Assembly: GCA_035259205.1 (NCBI GenBank)
Contig: DATFWO010000024.1
Coordinates: 1 to 10,774, forward strand
From: SG8-41 sp035259205
Lineage (GTDB): Bacteria; Pseudomonadota; Gammaproteobacteria; Burkholderiales; SG8-41
Length of the DNA: 10,774 bases
Reading direction: 5' to 3'
The position numbers were made by a program, and so were the translations under genes. This document shows positions 1 through 5,261 of the stretch, piece after piece. The notes under the pieces are model-generated. The model was not told the DNA's origin. It ran no database searches and saw nothing but the letters and a program-made list of their open reading frames with translations. The first letter of the stretch is position 1, and each line of letters opens with the position of its first letter.

Positions 1-1
1 C

Positions 2-661
2 AGCGAGGCGATCGAGCTTGCCGCATACGCCAAGGAGGCGGGTGCGGACTTCAGCCTGTCGGTCGTGCCGTATTACAACAAGCCGACCCAGGAAGGCCTC
101 TACCGCCACTTCAAGGCGATCGCCGAAGCGGTGAGCCTGCCGCACATTCTCTACAACGTACCCGGCCGCACGGTCGCCGATATGCAGAACGACACCGTGC
201 TGAGGCTGGCGCAGATTCCGAACGTCGTAGGCATCAAGGATGCCACGGCGAATCTCGAACGCGGGTCCGAGTTGATCCGGCGCAAGCCGCGCGAATTTCT
301 GGTGTTCAGCGGCGAGGATGCCACGGGGCTCCCCTTGATCCTGATGGGGGGACACGGGGTCATTTCGGTCACTGCCAACGTCGCGCCCCGGCTCATGCAC
401 GACATGTGCGCGGCGGCGCTTGACGGAAACATCGCCAAGGCGCGCGAACTGAACAACCGGCTGCTGCCGCTGCACCGCAATCTGTTTCTCGAAGCGAACC
501 CGATACCGGTCAAATGGGCCGTGCAGGAGATGGGGCTTATCGAGGGGGGCATTCGTCTGCCGCTCACGCCGCTCTCGGCGATCTATCACGAGCAGGTGCG
601 CGAGGCGATGCGCCATGCAGGCGCGCGGCTCGAAGCACGAGGGCAATATGCGACGGTGTAG
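2..661 (+). CDS. dapA: 4-hydroxy-tetrahydrodipicolinate synthase, 3' part (5' end outside window)
   Basis: DapA condenses pyruvate with aspartate semialdehyde in the first committed step of diaminopimelate/lysine synthesis, in the cytoplasm. The frame is open to the left edge, so 219 residues of a usual ~290 are seen. The signature PYYNKPTQEG carries the tyrosine that reaches into the neighbouring subunit. YNVPGRT holds the catalytic-triad tyrosine, and VVGIKDAT holds the lysine that forms the Schiff base with pyruvate. GEDATGLPLILMGGHGVISVTANV is the usual barrel segment after it. The GTG at 65 lies inside the barrel and is not the start, because coding similarity continues upstream (AIELAAYAKEAGADFSLSVV). 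The 3' end overlaps bamC by 14 bp, the classic dapA-nlpB/bamC arrangement. Family recognition is from conserved motifs. Confidence 0.96.
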   Translation, partial: SEAIELAAYAKEAGADFSLSVVPYYNKPTQEGLYRHFKAIAEAVSLPHILYNVPGRTVADMQNDTVLRLAQIPNVVGIKDATANLERGSELIRRKPREFLVFSGEDATGLPLILMGGHGVISVTANVAPRLMHDMCAAALDGNIAKARELNNRLLPLHRNLFLEANPIPVKWAVQEMGLIEGGIRLPLTPLSAIYHEQVREAMRHAGARLEARGQYATV

Positions 662-1805
662 CTGGCCGCGCGTCCTTGCCGGCATCGCTCTGGGCATGGC
701 GCTCGGGGCGTGCAGCAGCCTTTCCAACATGATGCCCGAGTCCAAGAAGGTGGACTACAAGTCATCGGGAAAATTGCCGCCGCTCGAGATTCCGCCCGAT
801 CTCACTCGTCCGGGGACGGATGACCGCTACGTCGTTCCCGACATCAACACCAAGAGCACCGCAACCTATTCCGAGTACAGCCGGGACCGTGCCGGCAAGC
901 CGCGCACCGAAGTTGCGAGCGGCGTGCTGCCTCCGCAGGAAAATGTCCGCGTGGAGCGCGAAGGCAATCAACGGTGGCTGGTCGTGAAAAGCAGGCCCGA
1001 TCAGGTGTGGCCGGTAGTCAAGGAGTTCTGGCAGGAAACCGGATTCATCGTCAATCTCGAGATTCCCGAGGCCGGCGTGATGGAGACCGACTGGGCCGAG
1101 AATCGCGCCAGGATCTCCGATCCGGGGCTCATACGCGGGCTCCTCGGCAAATTGCTGGACCAGGTCTACGCGACCAGCGAGCGTGACAAGTTCCGCACAC
1201 GGCTCGAACTCACCGGCGATAAGGAATCGACGGAAATCTACATCAGCCACCGCGGCATGGAAGAGGTGTATACGAACCCCGACCGGGACCAGACCAGGTG
1301 GCAGCCGCGCCCCCCGGATCCGGAGCTCGAGGCGGAGATGCTGCGCCGCCTGATGACGCGCTTCGGCGTCCAGGAAGCGCGCGCCAAGGCGCAGATCGCA
1401 GTCGTAGCTGACACTACACCGGCCCGCGCGACCTTGAGCAAGAGCGGTGACGGGCCTGGAACGCTGGCGCTGAACGAGCAGTTCGACCGCGCGTGGCGGC
1501 GGGTCGGGCTCGCCCTCGACCGCGTCGGCTTTACCGTCGAGGACCGCGATCGCTCCAAGGGCGTCTATTTCGTGCGCTACATCGATCCCCAGATCGACAA
1601 CAAGCAGCCGGAGAACAAGCAGGGCTGGCTCTCCAAGTTGAAGTTCTGGGGCAATGATACGAAGGTCAAGACGGAGCAGTACCGGATCCAGGTGAAGGAC
1701 ATACAGGCGGGCGCCCAGGTCGACGTCCTGAACAAGGACGGCGTGCAGGAGAACTCGGAAACGACCAAGCGCATTCTTACGCTGCTTTACGAACAGCTCA
1801 AATAG
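648..1805 (+). CDS. bamC: Outer membrane assembly lipoprotein BamC (NlpB/DapX)
   Basis: BamC is a lipoprotein of the BAM complex, which folds beta-barrel proteins into the outer membrane; it binds BamD. The product is 385 residues. It has a short basic N-terminus, a hydrophobic segment (VLAGIALGMALGA) and a lipobox LGAC with the acylated cysteine at about residue 22. The next stretch, VDYKSSGKLPPLEIPPDLT, is the typical extended N-terminal region of BamC. Two helix-grip domains follow (roughly residues 90-210 and 260-385), each with the typical DQVWPVVKEFW or EQFDRAWRRVGLALD helix. I chose ATG 648 rather than ATG 615 because it puts the signal peptide at the N-terminus and has GAGGG four bases upstream. 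Its start overlaps the end of dapA, so translation is probably coupled. The heptad array begins 3 nt after its TAG stop. Confidence 0.93.
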   Translation: MRRCSWPRVLAGIALGMALGACSSLSNMMPESKKVDYKSSGKLPPLEIPPDLTRPGTDDRYVVPDINTKSTATYSEYSRDRAGKPRTEVASGVLPPQENVRVEREGNQRWLVVKSRPDQVWPVVKEFWQETGFIVNLEIPEAGVMETDWAENRARISDPGLIRGLLGKLLDQVYATSERDKFRTRLELTGDKESTEIYISHRGMEEVYTNPDRDQTRWQPRPPDPELEAEMLRRLMTRFGVQEARAKAQIAVVADTTPARATLSKSGDGPGTLALNEQFDRAWRRVGLALDRVGFTVEDRDRSKGVYFVRYIDPQIDNKQPENKQGWLSKLKFWGNDTKVKTEQYRIQVKDIQAGAQVDVLNKDGVQENSETTKRILTLLYEQLK

Positions 1806-1807
1806 CA

Positions 1808-1903
1808 GTGAACGGGAACGGTGAACAGTGAACGGTAGCGACAAGAACCCAAACTGCCGAACCGTTCCCTTCCTCGCTCACCGCTTACTGCTCACCGCTC
1901 ACC
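1808..1903. repeat. Heptad array A: inverted intergenic repeat between bamC and the MBL-fold gene
   Basis: The left arm (1808-1834) holds three GTGAAC words and one shortened copy. The right arm (1876-1903) is four exact 7-nt units, GCTCACC, GCTTACT, GCTCACC, GCTCACC. Between them GGGAACGGT (1814-1822) is perfectly complementary to ACCGTTCCC (1861-1869), so the transcript can fold. TGA occurs on the plus strand at 1809, 1822 and 1829, covering all three frames. On the minus strand the right arm gives stops in all three frames, the odd unit giving TAA instead of TGA. No T-tract follows, so this is not a standard intrinsic terminator. Confidence 0.85.
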
Positions 1904-1910
1904 GCCGTCG

Positions 1911-2684
1911 ATGATGCGTTTCGCATCATTGGGCAGCGGCAGCAAGGGCAATGCCCTCCTCATCGAGGCCGACGGTACACGGCTGTTGCTCGACTGCGGC
2001 TTCGGGCTCAAGGAGGTCACCGCAAGGCTCTTCCGGCTCGGCGTAGCGCCCTCCGAACTCGACGCGATCATCGTTACCCACGAGCACGACGACCACAATG
2101 GCGGCGTCGCCAAGCTGGCCGTTCGTCACGACCTGCCGGTCTATCTGACTTACGGCACGCTGGTAGCGATGGGCGAGGAAGGGCGCGCAATCCCGGAAAC
2201 CGTGCTGATCGATACCAGCACGCCGTTTTCGATCGGCGCGATCGAGGTTCGGCCTTACCCGGTGCCGCACGACGCCCGCGAGCCGGTGCAGTTCGTCCTT
2301 TCAGATGGCGCGACGACGCTCGGGGTCTTGACGGATACGGGTCGGCCGACGCCGCATATCGCGCGGGCGCTGTCGGGCGTTCATGCCCTGGTGCTCGAGT
2401 GCAACCACGATCTCAGCATGCTGCTGAACGGCCCGTATCCCGCGCAGCTCAAGGAGCGGATCGCCGGCCGGCTGGGACATCTGGCGAATGCCGCGTCGGC
2501 GGATATCGTGCGGGCAATGGACTGCCGGCGCCTCCAGCACGTCATCGCGGCGCATCTTTCCGAGATGAACAACACGCCGGACCTCGCGCGCACCGCGCTC
2601 GCGGCGGCGCTCAACTGCGAAGAAGACTGGATCGGCGTCGCGACCCAGGAGGAAGGATTTGGCTGGCGCCAAATCCTTCCTTAG
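1911..2684 (+). CDS. Metallo-beta-lactamase-fold hydrolase, YycJ/WalJ type
   Basis: The 257-residue product is a complete single-domain metallo-beta-lactamase-fold protein. The start FASLGSGSKGNALLIE and LLLDCGFG are typical of the YycJ/WalJ/VicX group, some of whose members act as 5'-3' exonucleases; the substrate here is not known. The metal ligands are in THEHDDH (His57, His59, Asp61, His62), with His120 in PVPHDA, Asp142 in LTDTG and His215 in AAHLSEMNNTP. ATG 1911 is followed directly by a second ATG at 1914, and either could be used. No Shine-Dalgarno sequence precedes them; the upstream 30 nt are heptad repeats. The same strand and position after dapA-bamC suggest a loose operon. The last 11 codons are written in a 14-bp hairpin that ends just before the stop. 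Confidence 0.9.
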   Translation: MMRFASLGSGSKGNALLIEADGTRLLLDCGFGLKEVTARLFRLGVAPSELDAIIVTHEHDDHNGGVAKLAVRHDLPVYLTYGTLVAMGEEGRAIPETVLIDTSTPFSIGAIEVRPYPVPHDAREPVQFVLSDGATTLGVLTDTGRPTPHIARALSGVHALVLECNHDLSMLLNGPYPAQLKERIAGRLGHLANAASADIVRAMDCRRLQHVIAAHLSEMNNTPDLARTALAAALNCEEDWIGVATQEEGFGWRQILP

Positions 2685-2704
2685 CTTGCCGCTGGCGCGG
2701 CAAG
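2650..2704 (+). terminator. Two tandem hairpins with identical TGGC loops at the end of the MBL-fold gene
   Basis: Hairpin 1 pairs 2650-2663 with 2668-2681, a perfect 14-bp stem with loop TGGC, and lies wholly inside the coding sequence up to the base before the TAG stop. Hairpin 2 starts right after the stop: CTTGCCGC (2685-2692) pairs with GCGGCAAG (2697-2704), again with loop TGGC. The pairing is seen directly. Neither is followed by a T-run on either strand, so a role as a classic intrinsic terminator is doubtful. A 3'-end stabiliser or a palindromic repeat element is equally possible. Confidence 0.45.
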
Positions 2705-2721
2705 GACGAACAAAATATCAA

Positions 2722-2772
2722 CCGCCAAGCCGCCAAGAAAATCCGGAATTCAGCCGCAGATAAACGCGGATA
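2722..2772. repeat. Remnant of a second intergenic repeat type (CCGCCAAG / CGCAGATAAAC words)
   Basis: CCGCCAAG occurs twice back to back (2722-2729 and 2730-2737). It is followed by GCCGCAGATAAACGCGGATA (2753-2772), which itself can pair CCGC with GCGG. A related word, CGCAGATTAAC, occurs at 4043-4053. From memory such words recur in intergenic DNA of many environmental bacteria, but I cannot search for them here. No open reading frame or promoter is evident in this stretch. Confidence 0.35.
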
Positions 2773-2791
2773 GCTTCCGTCGTAAATAGCG

Positions 2792-2900
2792 ACGGTGAAC
2801 AGTGAACGGTAAACGGTTGGATGTCGGTCGTCTTGAAAGTAACCGTTCCACTGCTCTCCGTCAGTCGTCAGTCGTCACCCGTCAGTCGTCACCCGTCACC
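2792..2900. repeat. Heptad array B: composite inverted repeat before the enolase-like gene's 3' end
   Basis: The left arm (2794-2814) is three 7-nt units, GGTGAAC, AGTGAAC, GGTAAAC. AACGGTT (2812-2818) pairs with AACCGTT (2841-2847). The right arm (2859-2900) is six exact heptads of the form CGTCA[GC][TC]. It stops 1 nt before the TGA (2902-2904) of the minus-strand enolase-family gene, whose own last bases CGTCATG look like a seventh, shifted unit. Plus-strand stops in the left arm are TGA 2796, TGA 2803 and TAA 2810, one in each frame. Confidence 0.85.
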
Positions 2901-2901
2901 G

Positions 2902-3993
2902 TCATGCCGCGTAGCGCTTGATCGCGCTCTCGTCGAACTTGAGGCCTATACCCGGCTTGAGGGGCACCGCTAGCTCGCCCTTCACAGGAGTAGGTACCTC
3001 CTCGAACAGCGAGAACGTCCACGGCATGTACTCGACGGTGAGACCGTTCGGTATCGCGGCGATGAGGTGGACGTGGATTTCGGGCACCAGATGGCTGACG
3101 ACGGGCAGATTGAACGCTTCCGCCATCCCGGCGATCTTGAGCCATCCGGTGATGCCGCCTGCCCGCATCAGGTCGATCATGACGATGTCCACCGACCGCG
3201 CTTCCATCATCTGGCGAAACGGCGCGGGCCCGTACAGGTACTCGCCGCCTGCGACAGGGGTCGAGAGCGCGTCGGCGACGCGGGCCAGTCCCTGAAAGTC
3301 GTCGGCAGTCGTGACATCCTCGAGCCAGAACAGGTGCACGTCTTCAATTCGCGTGCCGATGTCTATCGCCTGCTCGACTCTCCAGCGCTGGTTGATGTCG
3401 CACATCAGGTCTATGTCCGGGCCTATGCTTTCCCGCATGCGCCGGACGCGCTCCACTTCGCGCTCGGGAGAAGTGTCGCCGGGTAGTGCAAGCTGGGTTT
3501 TCATCTGGCGGAAGCCTTTCTCGACCAGTCGCGGTCCAGCCCTCACGAGGTGCTCGAGCGGAAACGTACGCATTAGCGCGCCGCTGGCATACGCGGGTAC
3601 CCGATCGCGGTAACCACCGATCATCTGCCAGAGCGGCAGGTTCAACGCCTTGCCCCGGATGTCCCACAACGCGATGTCGATCGCCGACAGGGCGAGCGTG
3701 AGTATGCCGCCCGGTCCCGAGCCGGCTGCGGCCGTGCGCAACTTGGCGTGTATGGCCTCGGTGCGCAGCGGGTCCTCGCCGACCGTCAGCGCGCCGAGGT
3801 CCGCGACTGCCTGCCTGAGCGCGCCGGTCAAGGCGGAGCCAAAGAACGTGTAGCCTATGCCCTCGATACCCTGATCGGTCGCTACTCGCAGTATCACCAG
3901 ATCACGCATCGCACCGGGCGGAGTCGGTCCGCCGGCGAGGGGCTCGTCGGCGGGCACGCGCACAATCTGCGCCTGAATCTTCGAGATCTTCAT
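2902..3993 (-). CDS. Enolase-superfamily enzyme, mandelate racemase/muconate lactonizing type
   Basis: The 363-residue product has the usual length and two-domain layout: an N-terminal capping domain (about 1-125) and a (beta/alpha)7-beta barrel. Metal ligands are Asp199 (CDINQRW, with Asn201), Glu225 (FWLED) and Glu251 (AGGEYLYG). Asp274 (MIDLMRAGG) and His301 (VVSHLVPEIHVHL) match the Asp-His dyad of mandelate racemase, and Glu321 (VEYMPW) matches the glutamate that helps stabilise the enolate. The KxK motif is altered: GFRQMKTQ gives Lys165 but Gln167 where mandelate racemase has its second lysine. I therefore infer a racemase/dehydratase-like sugar-acid or hydroxy-acid enzyme with one general base, substrate unknown. 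Start ATG 3993 has AGAAGG about nine bases upstream. No catabolic genes flank it. Confidence 0.88.
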   Translation of the reverse strand: MKISKIQAQIVRVPADEPLAGGPTPPGAMRDLVILRVATDQGIEGIGYTFFGSALTGALRQAVADLGALTVGEDPLRTEAIHAKLRTAAAGSGPGGILTLALSAIDIALWDIRGKALNLPLWQMIGGYRDRVPAYASGALMRTFPLEHLVRAGPRLVEKGFRQMKTQLALPGDTSPEREVERVRRMRESIGPDIDLMCDINQRWRVEQAIDIGTRIEDVHLFWLEDVTTADDFQGLARVADALSTPVAGGEYLYGPAPFRQMMEARSVDIVMIDLMRAGGITGWLKIAGMAEAFNLPVVSHLVPEIHVHLIAAIPNGLTVEYMPWTFSLFEEVPTPVKGELAVPLKPGIGLKFDESAIKRYAA

Positions 3994-4052
3994 CGGTATT
4001 CGCCTTCTTAAGTGATGCGGCCGGGATGCGACCGTTGACAGACGCAGATTAA

Positions 4053-4071
4053 CCGGCAGAATTCCTGCCGG
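4053..4071. promoter_or_regulatory. Inverted repeat upstream of the enolase-family gene
   Basis: CCGGCAG (4053-4059) and CTGCCGG (4065-4071) form a perfect 7-bp inverted repeat around a 5-nt centre. It lies 60-78 nt upstream of the minus-strand start at 3993, where an operator or a leader hairpin would sit. No convincing sigma70 promoter accompanies it; TTGTGA upstream is a weak -35 candidate without a good -10. Function is not shown. Confidence 0.3.
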
Positions 4072-4134
4072 CCATTTCTGCGCTCGAATTATTTCACAAC
4101 TGCCGACATTGCGGGCTGTCGATGGCCTGTACCC

Positions 4135-4167
4135 AAAAAAAAGCCGGCCCTGAGGGGCCGGCTTTTT
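4135..4167 (-). terminator. Intrinsic terminator of the small lipoprotein gene
   Basis: AGCCGGCCC (4142-4150) and GGGCCGGCT (4155-4163) form a GC-rich 9-bp stem with loop TGAG. The stem is extended by A/T pairs and flanked by A8 on the left and T5 on the right. Read on the minus strand it is a stem followed by eight T, ending about 15 nt after the TAG of the lipoprotein gene. The T5 on the other side would also allow some termination of plus-strand transcripts. Confidence 0.88.
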
Positions 4168-4181
4168 CGCTGCGACAAACG

Positions 4182-4424
4182 CTACTTCTTCATTTCGTCC
4201 TTCTTCATTTCGTCCTTCTTCATTTCGTCTTTCTTCATTTCGTCGGCTTTCGGGGCGTCCGACTTCATGGCGTCAGGCGCTGGAGCTGGTGCTGGTGCCG
4301 GTGCTGGCGCCGGGGCAGGCGCTGGTGCTGGTGCCGGTGCTGGAGGGGGAGGCGGTGGAGCGGGCTTATCACAGGCGCTTAGGCCAAATGCCAACAGGGC
4401 TGCAATGAGGAGCGAGCGTTTCAT
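4182..4424 (-). CDS. Small repeat-rich lipoprotein (Pro-Ala tract and DEMKK repeats)
   Basis: The 80-residue product has a clean lipoprotein signal: MKRSLLIAALLAFG followed by lipobox LSAC, with the acylated cysteine at residue 18. The mature part is low complexity. It has six prolines, then a long Pro-Ala alternation (about residues 23-50), a short linker and four DEMKK repeats that reach the C-terminus. I do not recognise a functional family. A membrane-anchored spacer with a charged tail, perhaps periplasmic and cell-wall-contacting, is only a guess from composition. AAAGGGA lies about ten bases upstream of ATG 4424. The gene has its own terminator and probably its own promoter, so it is likely a single-gene unit. 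A GC-rich Gly-Ala frame on the other strand is a shadow. Confidence 0.82.
   Translation of the reverse strand: MKRSLLIAALLAFGLSACDKPAPPPPPPAPAPAPAPAPAPAPAPAPAPAPDAMKSDAPKADEMKKDEMKKDEMKKDEMKK
4185..4244 (-). repeat. 15-nt minisatellite, four copies, encoding DEMKK
   Basis: The 15-mer CTTCTTCATTTCGTC occurs at 4185, 4200, 4215 and 4230. Three copies are identical and the fourth has one C-to-T change, silent in the lysine codon. The near-identity at third positions points to recent slippage duplication. The 15-nt unit keeps the reading frame, so copy-number change would lengthen or shorten the C-terminus by five residues. Confidence 0.9.
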
Positions 4425-4519
4425 AATCGTTTTTTCCCTTTATGTAAGACGGTTGTGCCAAAACACGGCGGCGCGAGCCAACCGAAGCCTACGACCGACC
4501 CGGAGCCAGTCGTCGGGCT

Positions 4520-4528
4520 ATTTTAGCA
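4520..4528 (-). promoter_or_regulatory. Possible extended -10 for the small lipoprotein gene
   Basis: On the minus strand the sequence reads TGCTAAAAT, an extended -10 (TGN followed by TAAAAT). It lies about 95 nt upstream of the lipoprotein start. No good -35 is present at 16-18 nt. This is a weak single-motif call; the rest of 4425-4629 holds no gene that I can support. Confidence 0.25.
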
Positions 4529-4620
4529 GCCTTTGCCGCTGAAAGCGCAGCGTCATATTGTGGACGATGGGGCTAAATCCCTTAAAACCAATGGATTGTG
4601 CGTGTCCGGACCCGCGCGGA

Positions 4621-4642
4621 GACGGGCCGCTACAGGCCCGTC
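4621..4642 (-). other. Hairpin across the stop codon of the DUF7931-like gene
   Basis: GACGGGCC (4621-4628) and GGCCCGTC (4635-4642) form a perfect 8-bp stem with a 6-nt loop containing the TAG stop (minus strand). No T-tract follows, so it is terminator-like in shape only. It may mark the 3' end of this mRNA. Confidence 0.4.
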
Positions 4643-5154
4643 GTGTTCGCGGAAATCGCGGGAGCGGAAGCCTCCCAGATTTCCGTGAACCGGTCGAGCA
4701 GTTGCTGCGCGCCGTTCACATCATTGGTACCCTGCGCCGCGCGCAGGTGGTTGTAGTGAAAGCGGTGCACGTAATGACTGGCGTCGAAAATCACGAACGG
4801 GTCGTAGACGTGCTTTGCGGGCTTCAGCGTTTCGTTGATCTTCACCGCGGTGCTGAACTGGCGCAGCAGCTCGATCATGCGCGGGCATTCGCGCTCCAGG
4901 CGGTCGGCCTCGTGGAGCACTATCAGGATGCTGTTGCCGCGGCCTGCAAGCAGGAACTGGCGCAAGGCTTCATAGCGGCTGCTCGCGTTGTACGCGCGCG
5001 GGAGCGCCTTGTCGAAAACGCGTATCACGCGCTGCGTCTGCGAGATCAGGGTGTCCACCACCGCCTCGTACTCGCGCATGCCCTCGAAGCGGCGGTACTG
5101 CGCGTGCGGCAGGTTGCCGGTCGGTTCGGCTGCAGGCGTTTTGCCGTCGTTCAT
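4630..5154 (-). CDS. DUF7931-like conserved protein (phospholipase D-like fold suspected)
   Basis: The product has 174 residues from ATG 5154; a GTG directly upstream (5157) would add one. GGTGG lies seven bases before the ATG. The body starts with a conserved-looking stretch (QTQRVIRVFDKALPRAYNASSRYEALRQFLLAGRGNSILIVLHEADRL). It ends with VYDPFVIFDASHYVHRFHYNHLRAAQGTNDVNGAQQLLDRFTEIWEAS. I associate this pattern with the proteobacterial DUF7931 family, thought to be related to phospholipase D-like proteins. No HxKxxxxD catalytic motif is present; the HYVHRFHYNH segment sits where it would be expected. The gene lies downstream of roxA on the same strand, separated by array C. Function is unknown, and the family assignment is from memory. 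Confidence 0.68.
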   Translation of the reverse strand: MNDGKTPAAEPTGNLPHAQYRRFEGMREYEAVVDTLISQTQRVIRVFDKALPRAYNASSRYEALRQFLLAGRGNSILIVLHEADRLERECPRMIELLRQFSTAVKINETLKPAKHVYDPFVIFDASHYVHRFHYNHLRAAQGTNDVNGAQQLLDRFTEIWEASAPAISANTTGL

Positions 5155-5189
5155 CACGATTCCACCCTTACCGGATCTCGTGCAATTAC

Positions 5190-5261
5190 GAAGGATGAGG
5201 GATGGGATAAGTGGGATCGATTTTCGGCACTGCGGGGATCATCCCTCATCCCTCATCCTTC
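5190..5261. repeat. Heptad array C: 15-bp inverted repeat overlapping the roxA stop
   Basis: GAAGGATGAGGGATG (5190-5204) is the exact reverse complement of CATCCCTCATCCTTC (5247-5261). The right arm is three 7-nt units, CATCCCT (5240), CATCCCT (5247) and CATCCTT (5254). TCA (TGA on the minus strand) falls at 5239, 5246 and 5253, one in each frame. The one at 5246 is the roxA stop, and the last roxA residues (KDEG) are encoded by repeat sequence. The left arm is the weakest of the family: only one frame has stops on the plus strand. Confidence 0.85.

Noticed and set aside
615..650. Earlier ATG (615) as the bamC start
   Set aside because: It would place 11 extra residues before the lipoprotein signal and has no better ribosome binding site than ATG 648.
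762..1844. Open frame of about 360 codons on the minus strand opposite bamC
   Set aside because: It is a shadow of bamC codon usage in GC-rich DNA; the translation has no family resemblance, while bamC on the other strand is clear.
4267..4542. Plus-strand frame with a long Gly-Ala alternation
   Set aside because: It is the reverse complement of the Pro-Ala tract of the lipoprotein, which has a proper signal peptide, ribosome binding site and terminator.
4621..4642. Hairpin at the end of the DUF7931-like gene as an intrinsic terminator
   Set aside because: The stem is good, but no T-run follows on the minus strand, so I list it only as a hairpin.
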